Shown one piece after another: positions 24,301 through 38,560 of a DNA stretch of 64,000 nt; position 1 is the stretch's first letter, and every line of letters begins with the position of its first letter. The notes below the pieces were generated by a model. It saw nothing but the letters and a program-made list of their open reading frames with translations. It did no database searches and was not told the origin of the DNA. The translations under genes and the position numbers were made by a program. The DNA is taken from positions 62,001 to 126,000 of the forward strand of contig JAYMTL010000009.1 of the NCBI GenBank assembly GCA_036897445.1, read 5' to 3'. The stretch is from Pelargonium tetragonum (taxonomy: Eukaryota; Streptophyta; Magnoliopsida; Geraniales; Geraniaceae).

Positions 24301-27300
24301 TGTCGCGTAAATGATCCTACAGTTCTGGTATTGTTCTAATGAATATAGTTTTAATGTTCTAAGCTCTTTTGTTTGAAAGAAAGTGTTTACTTAAATGAAA
24401 CCTAAATAAAAATGTAATTAGTAGGAGTCTCGAATGAATAAAGAGTAGGCAGGTCTATACTATATAAGAGGGGTTCTTTTATCCTGTTGTAGAGCCCTTT
24501 GAGAACCGGGTAATTACAAAATTGACTGACAATTTTAGGGGTGTCTTTAAGATTAAGAGTAAGTACAAGTCAAAAAAATGAACTTTGATTAGAACATCTA
24601 GGTATTCTGCGTCTTGGTTAAAGGTTTTTAAAGGGGAAACTTTCCCTGGTGTTGGTTATAGAAAGTAGGATATTCAATATACTATAATAGCATTTCCCTT
24701 CCTCCAGATACCAAGGGTCAGGTACAAAAATCATTAGCTATACCTTATAGGTATTATCCCCTACAAGTAACTACAGGGGTTATACCTTCGACTACTAAAC
24801 TACCCATAACTAAACTAACCAGGAAACCTTACTAACTAAGGAATTAAAAACCTACAGGAAATTCCATTAAAAAGGAGTCGGCTTTGTTTTTAAGGTGAAG
24901 GGGTGCCCGCTTACTTTCCAATCCCTCAAATAAACCCGGGATTTATCAAACTTTTTCTAAAGTAGGAAAGCTCTTAACCTAAGAATTTCAGAAGGTAATA
25001 AGTATTATAATATAAGTAAAAATAAGTAAAAAGGAATTGCCCTTCATTTCTCCTCTCCCTAAGGAGCTCCTACGTTTGCTGGTAAAAGGGCGAAAGTTTT
25101 TTGTTGTAAAGGTCCTGGGTATTCCTGCTTGGGGGTCTATAATAACTAGTATAAGATTAAGAAGAAACTTGTGAGTGCCAGAATAGAATTTGTAGGTATA
25201 TTTAATAAGAGGCATAGAAGAACTAATACAAAAAAGAAGCATATAAGAAGAGGAACCCAGGAAATATCATGAGAAGCCGGTCTGTTTCCACGCGCCTTAA
25301 TCTCAATCCAGTTAGAAAAACCCAGGACTAGTTGGAGATAAGGGAAAGCCTCTTACCGATCCAGGAGGCTGTAATTGCAGGTTTTATTGAAAGTATTGAC
25401 TTAATAAAGGAATAATATCTAAAGAGTATCCCTTTTATTCCTGAAGTTTATAAGTTAAGGCCGCTCTTAAGGAAGGTTAAGGAGTTGCTTTCCTCATACT
25501 TTTGCTTCTAGTATCCGGGGACCTAGGAATAAGAGCAGGTGTTAGGAGGAGTCTGTCTCTGGAACCTCCAAACCAGATTAGAAGAATGATAAAGAAAATT
25601 CCCTTTTAGCTTTTAGTTAGTTACATTGTATAAAATATAGTCGCCGATTCCTATCTCATCGAAAGGCTACTTGTTACAGGGATACCTTGAGTCTTATGGG
25701 TCTTATAAAAGCCTTCTAGGGATGCCCGCATTCTTACATTATCTCATTATCTTAAGATTGTCATCTTAGCTCTTCTATTTTCTCAGGTCTCATCTAATTC
25801 TTTTCAATACACAAGTTAGAGCGAGGGGGGTGTTTCAGTAATAAGATTGAATGAACTTCCACTCTATCTAAGGAGCGTTAGGAAAGTCAAAGGTGTCGTT
25901 CTTAGAAGGAAGGGTTTCTATCAACCCAGCTCTTGGGTCAATTAAATTCAGTAAAGCAGATAATCCCATAAGTAGCTTAAGAAAGCTCTCCGGTTTCAGG
26001 ATTATAGGAATAAAGTCTAAAGCATTAATTTGGAATTTTGCTTGACCCAGACCCAGAAAGAGTTAGTCAAGAAGTTGTAAAAAAGGGTTTCGATCTATTC
26101 TATTAAATTAGTAGTGGGTTCTTTAGCTTAGTTCAAAGCAAAAGAAAAGTCTAATTTAGAGCAGATAAGTCTTGTTATATGGTATCTATGTTCTATCACG
26201 TATACTTCTAACAAACCCCGCAGTATAATACATCCAAGGTTGTAACCTCTCTACAGCAGTAATATCTAAAAAAAATAGTAAATCTTAAAGAAAACGCATT
26301 AAAGAACCTCTGCACATTACCTAATGTACTTTGCTTGTCGGCCCCTTAAATAACGACTCAAAAATTGTTAACCTAAACCCTTTTGTGGAATCCTGTTCAG
26401 TACCAAAAATTTCAATAAAACCCAAGAAAAAGAGATAGATATGTTTTCCTACATTTTTGTACAAAAAGAATGCACTTATTTACAAGAGGAATCCCTTTCG
26501 TAGTGGACAATTGTACTTAACCTTATAGCTTTGATAGATTTGCTTTTTTAGATATGACCTATATTTGTACTTCCTAATATTAAATAAGATTTTGAACTTA
26601 TGTACTTGGGTTATCCATAAAAAGAACCCCAATGACTTTAACTAGATATTTACTAGCTTAACAAGAATCACATTCTAGTAGTTAGCATCGAAGTTTAGTA
26701 TAACAACTTACTCGTAATAGGGATCCATAGGGCATCCCGGGAGTCTTTTTCTCCTTTATTTAAAAGTAACTCCGTAGGGTGCGTTTGTTTAACAAGTTAC
26801 AGAATCTCGGGAGGGGTCTAGTTAAAGCATAAGTCAAAATTATAGGTTGAATCCATACGGGCCCTTCTTTAATCCTGGAAAAGCCTTTTTGTATCGATAT
26901 TACTTTTTTCATTTCGCCAGTAGAGGCCCCTTGTTTTCTATCAAATAGGTCGCTATAAGATAAGTCCTTAAGAGCTGGGACCCTATGTAAGTGCTTTACT
27001 CCTGGGTTTTTGCTAAAAATTTTCCTTTCTTAAAGCAGTATAACTTTTTATAAATACCTGCTAAATTTTTAAGTAAATGTATAAACCTTGACTGAGCCTT
27101 ATATTTCTCTTTAGCATTCCTAATAAAAATTGTTTTGGGTTAGCCCCCTTGAGATATATTCAAGAATTGGTTATTCAGAAATCTCGTTTAGAGCCTTATT
27201 ATAATTAAGAGGAGTTGACAGAGTATTCCACTAAAGGAGCAAGCGTTTAAGCCTTGTTTGAAAAAAGGCTAACCACTTACTGCTAGTTAGGTCTTCAGCT

Positions 27301-29643
27301 GTATTGGAATCCCTTTTATCATGAGAGACTTCGCGAAGTTGTACTTACTAGTAAAGTTCCCGGGTATAGCTACTCCACGAAAAGTCTTTAGGCCTTGGAA
27401 ATTCATAGAGTATTGAAGGACATTAAACTAAGTGAGAAACATGCCAAAATAAGTTTATAGACAGTTTAGGAGTTGCCTCTTTTTGAAAGTTGGCTTTAAT
27501 TATTGCAGCAAAGACCCGTGCTACTAAATTGTTAAGGGGAGCCTGAGTCAAATAGAAGAGTAGGTAGAACTCGGGTTTCTTGGAATAAAAATGAGAATTA
27601 AGAATTTACACCATTAAATTCAGGTTTTTAGTATGACAAGATTAGAACCTTGTAATGTCTAAGTAAAAAGCTGTAGGATCTAACCAGGAAAAGGGAGTCT
27701 TTACCAATACCAATCAACATATAACCAAAGTCTATTTCCCGTAAAGTTTTTGCCTTAGCCTATCTTATCTAGTATAGATCTATAAAGGGAGGATTCACAG
27801 ATTTAAGATCTTTATTCTAAGCGATTTCATATTTCACTAAAAGTTTGAGGTGCTACCCTACTCTATTTAAGATATAGTTCTGCTGGAGGTCAACTAATAT
27901 AGATACTAAAAAGGAATTTGTCCTAGACAATCTATGGAGGAATTTTCAGGTTATGAGTTATGCTACTTACATTGAATAAAAGTCGGGCTTATAACACAAG
28001 GGTGCAAAAAGAATTTGATAGATTCGTCAATGAGTTTATCTTCAATTTGTGCTGCATACCCATTTTCTCTAGATCTCCTTGTTGAACCAGAATCCTTTTA
28101 TGAAAGGCAATATATTGGAAAGACTTTAAAAACAGGCAAGACTCTCTTCTACAGGACGATATTCCCACAAGAAATTGGAGCTTTAAGATTCTGCTTACTT
28201 TACTCCAACTATCTACACGGATCTGTGAGATACCTAATCTTTGAATTTAGATTCCAACTACTTAGATATTTGAGAAATAAATAATTTGGAAAGGCCTTGA
28301 ATTAATGAGAAAAGTAAAGTAGTAAGTCATATAATATAAACGGGAAAACCGCACGAGGGGTCGCCCGTCCAAAAATTTTTGTAAACTTCAGTATGGTGCA
28401 GTCTGAATCCTAACGTTTATAATTATTTTAGGGTGCACAATATCCATCGAGCTCTCTTTTTAGAATATAACAAGACTAAAAGCATTCTCTAAAAAAACAG
28501 GATTACTTCCTAAGGTGGGATCCCCCTGTAAGTAGGGGAAAATCAAACCTCCGTGAACAAGGAAAAACTCCTTTAAAGTATTAGCTATAAGACTCCTTAC
28601 AGTAATAAAATTAGTAAGACAAGGTCATTAAAGGGAACTCTCTTATTGATCGCGATAATCTTAGTATACTCTATACATACTTTATAAACTTCTGGCATCC
28701 TTCCTAAATAGTCGTAACTCCTTTCATTTCTCGGGGATTTTTAGTGAGGAAGTCTCATACCTATGACTGGCCCCTTAGACTTTTATAGGTTTATTTACTT
28801 TTACGTAATATATTTCAGTTATCCTTTATTACTAAAAGACTTATATTATAAAATGCAAAAACTAGCTTTAGAGAGAGGCTGACGGTGAGTCTTAATAGTA
28901 GAGCAGCCCGTAATAATAAAAAGGGACTCCGGAACCCTAATACCTAATATATAATGTTGTAAAGAATTTGTCTAGATTAGTAGGAACACACACAATACAC
29001 AAAAAGGATTGGAAAAGTAAGATTTTTGAAAAATGCAGTAACTTAATAACAGGATATATTTAAATTATAGAGCCCAAGAAAGCTAATATTAGTTAGATAC
29101 AAAGCTCCTAGAGTTTTCGGGTATTTAGATAATGTATTTAGTTATAAAGGAGTGCCATAAGAACGCATAAAGGGATACTCAAAAAGGGAAGTGAATAAAT
29201 CTACCTGGGTGGTCCCCTCGGTATGGTATATGAAGAAACTTTTACATCTTCTAGTGCTTCTGAAGAAAGCTTCTTCAATAGACACTTTAGGAAATATCTT
29301 ATTCTGTTCAATTGAAAAAGGATTCCAGTATCGAGGAATTTTGAGAGGATCTAAAGTAAATAAAGTATACTGTATAGCAATCCCCTAAACTTTATAAGAG
29401 GGCTCTTTTATGAACTACTAGAATCGATTCTAAAAGTATAAGACCCCTAGCCGTTTCGTTTTTACCTTGTAGATATGTACGTTCAGCCACCTCATAAGAA
29501 CTGGGTTAAACAAAAATATGAGGACATGAGCTAATCCTTAATAAAAAAGTCTTAACTCCGGGAATCCCACGGTACAAAAAAGGCGGGAAATGTATTAAAC
29601 TAAAGTAGAACTTTACAAACTTAGACCTCTCAGTTAATTGAAA
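21361..29643. other. Non-coding AT-rich stretch, no gene seen
   Basis: I find no gene, RNA gene or repeat boundary. GC palindromes include GGGGCCCC at 24244-24251 and GGGCCC at 26859. The best ATG frames (84 codons, 24988-25242 minus; 89 codons, 28015-28284 plus) show no domain, no cysteine framework and no clear secretion signal. Their lengths fit chance. Confidence 0.5.
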
Positions 29644-29656
29644 ATATATATATATA
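29644..29656. repeat. (AT)n microsatellite
   Basis: Thirteen bases of alternating A and T. A similar run of fifteen bases lies at 60316-60330. Confidence 0.8.
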
Positions 29657-32600
29657 CTGAAGGTCTAATTTTTCACTTGAACAAGAAACTCTTTTTAAGT
29701 ATCCTTATCGTGAAACTAAAACCCTACTTTTTTAGGCATACCTGAGCTCTTTCTATGACTTTATAGAAATCCAGGATGATAATTCTTCCTTAAGCAAAAC
29801 CTTTAGTTAGGCAGTATTAACAAACAAAGGAAAACTTCTGGGTTGACTTTAGATATAAGCCTTGAAAAAGTCCTGATACTTGTGTTTCTTTTCAAAATGA
29901 AACTGCAGGAAGTTTCCTTGATAGCAAAAGAGAAAAGTTACAAGGAAAGTTCACGTGACCTACTAGGAAAATGAATTGACTTATTAAGTTATCCAAACAA
30001 AATCGCTGGGAGGGAGATGTTTTCTTTAAATTTACAAGGATCCAAAAATACCCAAGAGTCCTATTCAGTGCTCTTTCTTTTAGTTAAAGAAAGGAGCTTA
30101 AACGCCTCCTAACTCAGTACAAGCTAAATGCTTTGCTAAACAAGTCGTATTAACTCCTGGCTCCTCGAGACAATTTTAGTGGAAAATGCGGGAATGTATA
30201 CTTTTTAAAATTTGACTTTTAAACTCGAACTTTAACTAAACAGATATAGGCGATACCCCTAGTTTAATAAATAGAGAAGGTTTGCTGATAATATCCCAGT
30301 AACAAGGAGTGGCTCCTGAGAAACGTAAATCCTGTATAAGGGGTATAAGCTGCACCCGGAAAAGTATAACATAAGGAAACTTATTTCATTTGATAGGTAT
30401 ATCTGCAATGTGAAACACTTTGAAGCTTCAAGATCAAGTAGCTTGTCAAATACAAAGTATAATAGAGTGCTCTCTAGCTCCCATTCTCCGGAATTTTTTC
30501 TTCTAAAAATAAGCGGGTAATTTTCTATAAAAAAAGGAAGTCGTTTAAGCCACTAAACTACGCGGAGGCTCTAAAAGCAAAAGTATTCCCCTGCGACGGG
30601 TGGTCGTTCCTGGTTTGGGATATATTAAATTAACAATATCTGGTGATTCCTATTTTATATAAAGAGACTCTTTTTGCTAAACCTTAGAGAGGCATCCTCG
30701 TATACGGAAATATTATACTAACTTCTTCTAATTCCGTAACCCCATCCTGTCAAAGGAGCTCTTTTTTCTAAAGACAATAACCCCCCACTGACGGAGCATT
30801 CTATAATTTACAAATAAGGTAATAAAACTTCTTTAGGGACTAATAAGAAAAATAGAAAGTACATTAACTTAAGTCTTAACCCTTGCAAAGGGGGCGGCTT
30901 CATTTTGAAAAACCTATATCCATAAGTAGCTAGATAAATGGAGGGACTTAATTTCTGAAAAGTATATAATTAGTAAAAACTACCAACTTCTATAAGCAGG
31001 ACGTTAATAGATTGCACTTTTCTTTGTTGTTGACTTTTATAAGTATTAGTACTGAACATAAAGGGGCTCTGCGTTATACTGGTAAAAACTGTTCAGCTAG
31101 TCTAGAGTTTCTACTTTTATTGGTATATGCCCTATTCTTTTTCTGAGCTCAAAAAAAGAGAAAAAAAGAAACACTTGTTTTTCAAGGGGGAATCCCGAAG
31201 GATAGTTTCTAGTGTTAATTCTATAGAACTTAATGTCTAAAACCCTTTTTTGAGTTTTAAGAGTTTTTATGCCTATGTATTTTTAGCTTTAAAGTCATTT
31301 TCTTTTACGGACCTAAAGCCAGATTAGCTAGACTCCCATATATACAACTTTTGACTCCTTAGTGGGCGCTCAATATCCAGGGCTTAATAAAGAACTCCTT
31401 TAGAGCTTGTACACCTATGTGGGGAGGGTTACTCTTTCTAGAGAGCGGGTTTTATCTTATAAAAAGACCAACAAAGGAATGTAGCAATTTCGCTTTAATA
31501 CTGCCCTCTGAATTTATAGAAAACCTAAAAAAAGGATATGTCTCATTTTTTTGAACTGTAAATAGAGCTAGTACTTCACCCAAACTTAAAAAGACAGGGG
31601 ATTTTCCTTGTTATTCCAGTATTAAGGGTTGCTTTAAAAAGGCAGGGTAGAACTTAGGGCTGGGGGAAATCCGTTTTATTATCTCCCCGATATCCAGTTA
31701 AGTTTTTAAGTAACTAGGACTCCTTAAGAAGGGGTTTCAGCTAAAGCAGGTATCTCTCCTAAAACAAGGTTTGGCTGGGTTAGTATAAGTATGAGTAAGA
31801 AACCGAGGTATGCAGCTGGTGGTTATAGCTTTTTAAGGGATCAGGAACTAAGTAAGTGGGTTTACTCTTAAGTCTTTCCCAGTTTTATAGGGTTCCTAGT
31901 AAAGATATATAAGTAAAGTGTTTGATTTTTAGTTGCTGTTGTTAATCCCATAACTGTTCCCAATAAAAAGGGTCCTTTATAGTTTATAGTAAGAAATCTC
32001 CTAATTTAGTACTGAAATCGAGTACTCCTTCTAAAACGGGTTTTTCCTAACAAGTTCTATAAAGCTAACGGAACCTACAGCATTCCTTTTTATATAAGTC
32101 CCATAATATACAACTTTAAAATAAAACCCCAATTTTTTGAGTTTCAATCCCCCTTCTTTAGACCCTAATTAGACTTTTTAAATTAAAGAAGTTTGGAAAG
32201 CAAGAGTCAGAAAAACTCCTACTTTTTAAGAATTCCTTGTAACTCATTATATAATTAGGAAACCCGCCTTTATCTTTCTCCACTGTCTTTAACCAAAAGA
32301 GGGAAAGAACTCCTCTGTTTACCATCACTTTGAGTAAGGAACCTGCCCAATAGAAGTTTTACAATACCTGTTTAAGATTTAACAGCTGAAAAAGACCTCC
32401 CGGGTTACAAATTTATTTGACCCGTTAACCGAGAAAAACTTGAAATATCCTGGACTTGATAGCCTAGATTAGGGCTAAATAAGGGACCTTTTTAACGCTC
32501 CGCTTACTTGAGACCCAAGCTCTGTCCTTGTATTACTAGTAAGCATACGCATTAAATATAAATAGGCGCCCAAGCTATCAAAGATAGATTTTTTAGGGTA

Positions 32601-35600
32601 TATACAAGCGAGCCCCCGAGAGCTTTACTCTCTAAATTATAGGGGATAAACACCTTACTATACTTATTCCTTAACTTATTTTAGAATTTAGGTTAGGTTT
32701 CTTCATGTGTCTTCACAAAGGGGCAATCCCATTGAAACGTAAACCGTACTAATACCTTGAGGAATAATTTACTGAATTAGAGTATCAAAAGATAAACCCA
32801 ATACGCTAAAATTTATGTGCTATAGAAAAGTTAAGGTGTAGATTTCTAAAGATTTTGCTTTCTTGCTTTGTTAGACATATTCTATCTCAAATGCCGACTA
32901 AAGAAGAGCTCTTGTGGAAAAGTACTCAAGTCAGGATCTTCATAATAAAAAGCATACCCTTTTGAACTAGCGCTTAAAATGCCCAAAAGAAGAATACTTT
33001 AAAAATTTCGTTAATAATAAACCTTTTAAATGCATACTTTACAAGCCCGTACACTGAATTTGCGTTCTACAAGTTTAGTTTTAGCCGCTTTAGACTTTAT
33101 AGAGAAGCCCTTAAAGGTAAAATTTTTCTACTTTATTCTATACAAGTAGGCAAGGAAACCCTGAGAATTACCAATGACCCGAGCTTCTCAAAAACCCCTA
33201 TACCTAACACTCAGACTCCTACTATCTATATACAACGAAGGATGTTACTACAAAAATTTTATCTGGGCATTTAAGGTTGAACTTTTATAGAAAGTTGCTT
33301 TAATTGCCGAGCCTTGTCTTTTTTTAATTATCCCAAAATAGGTAATTTCAGTAGCATATACGGGAGCATCTATTTAGAGGCTTTTGTTGGTGAGGCAGAG
33401 GATATACGGGTCACAAAACTGCTTGTATTTTAGGGGGTAGAATCTCAAATCTGGTGTGGTATTTAGATGGATAAAAATCGCAACTGTAAAAGTGGTCTAC
33501 TATAGGGTATTTTGGACAAGAAACCTCAGAAGTTTTTGAGACCTGATTTGATACAGAAAAAGGGGTCATTTAGGTATCTTGTATTGGAAATCTTAAAAAG
33601 CTTGTCTTACAGGGACTGTCCCTTTTGTTATTTAGGTATAAGTCTTTTCTTGGAAGGTAGAAATTTGAGTATTTCTGGTTAATCCGCAATTTTGGAATCG
33701 GACTCGTATATTCTATTAGGAGCCGGGCCGACCCCCTTACCCCTTTATAAGTGGAATTCTTTTATCTCACAAGGTACAAGATCTCTAATGATTACAACTA
33801 AACTCTATTTTATTTCCCTAAAATTTAGGATCGTAAGAATTTTTTTACCTATTAGTTCGTGTAGATAAGTAATTAAAAGGATCTCCTATGTATGGACACA
33901 AAATTTTTGTATAATACCTAGCTGAGTACGGCACTTACTAAACTTTTCCACTTTTGTTTAGGTCAATATCTTTTCATGGTTATTCGTACATCTGAAATTA
34001 GAGTTATAAGGAGAGCCTCCTTTCTATACCGCCCTCAAAGCTAGCATTTGCGCTTAATAATATAGAGGATTCCGGATAACCGGACTCTTAAGTTCTAGTA
34101 GCATTTTATACTTAGCAAGAAAATAATTATAGCTGATCCATACGCAACCTATACATTACCTATTACCTATTTTTATGACAAGCTTCGCACTTGTAGTCTT
34201 ACCGGTTGCCTTTGACCGCTGGCTTAAAGGATTTGTGGTTTATGCAAAGAATTTCGTACTGGTAGCTCTAGAGAAAAGGCAGCCATTTAGCATATTTCTC
34301 TCAGTCCAAAATAAGGTGGATCCCTTTTTAGATCTGGTTTATAAAAATTGGAAGATTTTACACAGAGCCGCTTTCTAGTCTCTGTAACTTCCTAACTAGT
34401 AAATTCGCGAGTCCTAAATTTTATGAATCTAAAAGTGGTAGGATCCTAGGGTCCTCACTCACGTACCATGCTCTACAGAAAAGTACTCTATTAAGGGATA
34501 CGTTTTACTTATTGTTAACTAAAAGCTCACGATTCATTTTTTTATTTGTTTTCTTTTAATGAGCCTTAGTTACTTACCCAGCGCTCCTCTTTTCTGTATT
34601 GTGATACATCATAGAAGTTGAAAAAGGCTATCTTCCCTACTTAATGGGAAGCTATTGTCCTTTTCCTATAAGAGCAGCCCCGCGCACCCATAAATAAGTG
34701 TAAATGGATTTGTAGTAAAGACTTATGCCGACGTCCTTCATTTCGAGATTATTTAAAGTTAATAATTTTTAATAGAGTGAGTTTATTTCCGTTTCTGACC
34801 TGATCCCAAGAGATTCCTGGGTTTATATAACTAATATTAACTTCATTCCAGAATTAAAGGATTACTTAATATATAAGCGACCTTTACCCTAATTTAGCAG
34901 AGCCCTTACTAAGAAAGAAATTTCTTGGATTTGGTTAGACAAGTTAAGTTTATAGCCCCTTTAAGAACTAGCTTGTCAGAACAGGAATGCAAGGAAAGTT
35001 TAGTTTAAATGTTAAAAGTTCCCCTTTAAAAAAGTAACCCTTCTTCCCACAATAATGGAACCTTTTCCAGTAGGTGAATAGTAGAAGCACTTCGGAAACT
35101 TATCTTGGAATCTCAACCTGTAAACTTCTTGTACATAAGCTTTTAAGTTCAAGCTTAACTAAAAGGGCGCCGACCTGGAGGGAGTAGGAATAACAACAGG
35201 ATAAGCTAAAAACTGCTCGTTGAGAGTATCCATAGCGTATACGAATGAAAGTTCTAACAACTTCTTTGACGAGGACTTGGTTTGGTAACATTAACAACAA
35301 GCCTTTCATACTAGAGTTCAAACTCCTTATTTGCTCTTTCTCTGCTCTGTCAGCTAGCCAGCTTTATAGGAGATACGGGGAGCTATATGTTCTACGCCTT
35401 GTCTTTTAAGGTTTTTAAGGTAAGGTGTAGTACTATTAACTGACAAGGGCTTTACTTTGTTTAAGGGTGGCTTTTCTTCAGTAACAAAGTGCCCTAAAGA
35501 AATTCTATGCCAATTCTTGTAAAGATGAGCGTTGTACTTGCGCAGATTAGAACCGATGGTTTTAGATGTACGACACTCGTGTGTTACTAACTGTTAACTT

Positions 35601-37480
35601 GGGTGGGAGTTTCTCGTATCGACACTTGGAAACCTGAAAGATTCAAAGTTGACTTTCGAACGGAGCAGGGCAAGACTTTTTAACTATGCTAAGTGAATAT
35701 TATATAAAAATTCTAATAGGGGCTAATTTATCTGAGAAGCGCTTTTTGAACCCTTGCACTCTTCACTCCCTTTTTGATTTAATTCTTTTGCGAAGAGTAT
35801 CACAAGTCCATGGATTCTTTATAAACTGGTAGATGTATAAGAATGGATATTTATATCTAAGTTATTTTAACTTCAGTGTAGTTAATATCTCTCAAGCCCT
35901 ACATTTCTAGCGGAAGTTTCGTTTAGCATAAGTAGCTTTTTTTTTATTTTGCCTTTCATTTCAATTCTAGAACGTAGGAATGGGTTCAAAAAACGGAACT
36001 AACTTAGGAATTCCCTTCTTAAAATGCCTTTAACAACTAAGAAAATCTATTCCACATCTCCACATCAAATAATACGGGTAATATAAAACCCCTTACAGGA
36101 ATACAATTTTAATTGTATTTTTGGGAAGATAGTTGCTTCTGTGCCCTTTGGTTTACCAGTGTTCCAGAGACAATTGGTTATAGGGGTTCGGCTCTTATAA
36201 GGGCAGGTAAGGTAGCAGCTAACAAAAAGAAGGCCGCTTTCATGCCCCTTCAAATTCGCTCTAGATTAACAAGAAATAAGCGCTTGGTCTAACTAAACAA
36301 GTAAGGTTTTTATAGAGGTTGGGGTTTAATACAGGAGGCTGTGCTATTTAAAAAATTTTTAGGATAAGAGAGCTGGGTATTTACTAAAAAAGGCACCGGC
36401 TAATACCGATAATTAGGAAAAGTTTAAGCAATAACCTTATTCTAATGAGGCCAGAATTTAGAAAGCAGTAGGGGAAGCGCAAAGGTTAAATTTATACTAA
36501 TTCCGCTTTCTCCAGCTCTGAATCTAAAAGAAATCCAGGGATAAAAGGGGAATATCCTAACTCAGAAGGGTATTTAAGGGGAGGCCCTTTACGATATAAT
36601 GTACGCATCTAAGTTCCCTTTTAGAGGTTTTATTAAGGAAGCTTTCGTAATCAAATTCCTGTAAAAGGTAAAGCCTGTGGTTTACGCAGAAGGGCACGCC
36701 AAAAAAGGGCAAGTATAGTCAGTCTCAGCCCTCTGGGTTAAGAATAACATATATAAAGAGATACCCTGCACCTTCACTAGAATTATAGAATTCTTCTAAG
36801 TTAAGTAAGTCTACTAAAGAGTAGCTACTTGATAGGTTACAATAAGAAGTGCTTTTACAAATTATGTTGTGCCGGATATTCTCAGGGTTTCGGGAGAGCT
36901 TAGTAATATTAGTAATAGTCTTGGTTTGATCTTTCAAGTTTCTAGGATGCTAGGAGTTTGAAAGTGAATAAAACCAGGTTTTCCTAGGCAGGGGCGGGTG
37001 TTGGATACTCGCAATAAGTAGAGGTTCCTTTACTTGTGCATATGTCTAACTTAATTAACACATAGTTAACAAGGTCCAATCTAGAATCTCTTTGAAACAC
37101 CAAGGTCTCTAATCATAGTAAGATTGAGAGGGTTTCTTGAGTTAAAAGTCAAATCTTTTGTCAGCAATTTTTTAGAACACTTTGGGGTTTGATTCAGTAT
37201 CAGGTAAAACTATCTTTGGAAATACGGAACTCTGATCTAAAATACACTGCGAAGCGGCTTATTAAAAGTAGGAAAAACACGGATATTAACTATACAGAGG
37301 GTACGCATAATGAAATTGCGGGTCAAAGCAGGCCTCCGGAAAACTGAACTGCTAAAATTTAATATACTTTGCAATCCGAATTGTAGGGTGTTATACCTTT
37401 AAAGGAAAATCCCGCTCTATCTCAAAAATCCTACTAGGAAACTCATTTATATAGTATATAGTAAGAGTAAGAAATCTCTT
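29657..37480. other. Non-coding AT-rich stretch, no gene seen
   Basis: No gene is supported. Open frames of 60-75 codons at 34175-34378, 35100-35321, 36065-36253 and 36725-36937 show no family features and overlap nothing that would give them context. Short GGG..CCC palindromic spots continue at irregular spacing. Confidence 0.5.
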
Positions 37481-38458
37481 AGGCCTTGCTTTAAGCTCAC
37501 CTATATATAATATAACGGAATATCTATCTTCTGTATCTTAGTTGTCTTCATCATACTTACACCTTTTTTAGGTGTCCCCTTGTTGCCTCTAGCTAGAAAT
37601 GCCTTCCTAAAAGAGATTTTCCTTTAAAGTTTTAGAGCTAGGAACTAGAACCTCTCTTGGGTTTCCCTTAATAACTTTCATGTTAACTTCCAATATACAA
37701 CTATAGTTGAAACTTTTTTTATTCTTACAACCTTTAAGCAGCTACACTTTTTGCTTCCTTACTTAGTAAACCTAACTAAACACCTATTACTAAGGGGGCT
37801 TCTAAAGCCTAGTGTCATACTGAGAACAGCCCTTAACTGGTTTTGGAAAAAAGTCATACTTTTGGTTTAATAATAAAGACAATGCCTCTTGTATTTTGTT
37901 GTTACTAGTATAGGGAGGTAAGCTTGCTTAGAGAGATTTAGTATACATTACTCTACCCAGGAAGGTTAAGGCTTTGTAGTATTAAGTGTGGTTAACCTTG
38001 CACTACGGCCAACAGCAACAGAAAAAGAGGACTTTCACGCTACTTATTTACCGGAAACTCAGGACTTTCTTAGAGCTATAAGACCCTGCTTACCTGGAAT
38101 CTTCTTATGAGCCTTAACTATTGTAGCTTTAACGACTCTGCTTCTTCAGGGCTATGCCTTTCTTATTAGGAGCACGGGAACAAATCTCTTTCTTAAGGGG
38201 CTGGCTACCATACCCTTGCGGTCTTAATTCCTATAAATTTCTTTAGAACTAGAACCCTCTTGCTCATATCAACCAAGTTTAGACTTTACTTCCCTTATTT
38301 TGAATCCCGTAGGGCCTTAAAACACTTAATTTGTTACTCTAAAGCATACCTTCTTTCTTAGGACCTCGTTTTATGCACAATACCTTGTTTCTTACTCACA
38401 GCTTTAGACTCCGCATCTCTATAATACTACTATCCTTCTAAATACCCATTTTATTAGC
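37481..38458 (-). repeat. C-rich block, basic words on the minus strand; possible repeat relic
   Basis: C clearly exceeds G on the plus strand for roughly 1.4 kb (37.5-39.0 kb). On the minus strand, around 38139-38161, GGCATAGCCCTGAAGAAG reads GIALKK, which echoes GIAL in the basic runs at 38459-38560 and 5422-5649. I read the block as part of a mutated element in minus orientation. I cannot see terminal repeats or a catalytic domain. Confidence 0.3.
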
Positions 38459-38560
38459 CTAGGTTTTCTTACCCACTTTCCTTAGAGCTATACCTATACC
38501 CTGTATTTGTATCTTTTTAGCCTTCTTTGTCTTAGGAGATGTACCCCTTTTCTTAATAAC
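38459..38560 (-). repeat. Basic open run, probable mobile-element relic
   Basis: A 33-residue minus-strand run is about one third lysine/arginine, with KKRGTSPKTKKAKK in its first half and GIGIALRKVGKKT at its end. The GIAL word and overall character match the run at 5422-5649, and the block sits in a C-rich, strand-asymmetric interval like the other basic runs. It fits a basic tail of a transposase or nucleic-acid-binding protein, but the family cannot be fixed from this fragment. Confidence 0.35.

Noticed and set aside
28015-28284. 89-codon plus-strand frame as a small protein
   Set aside because: Chance length, no recognisable motif and no supporting context.
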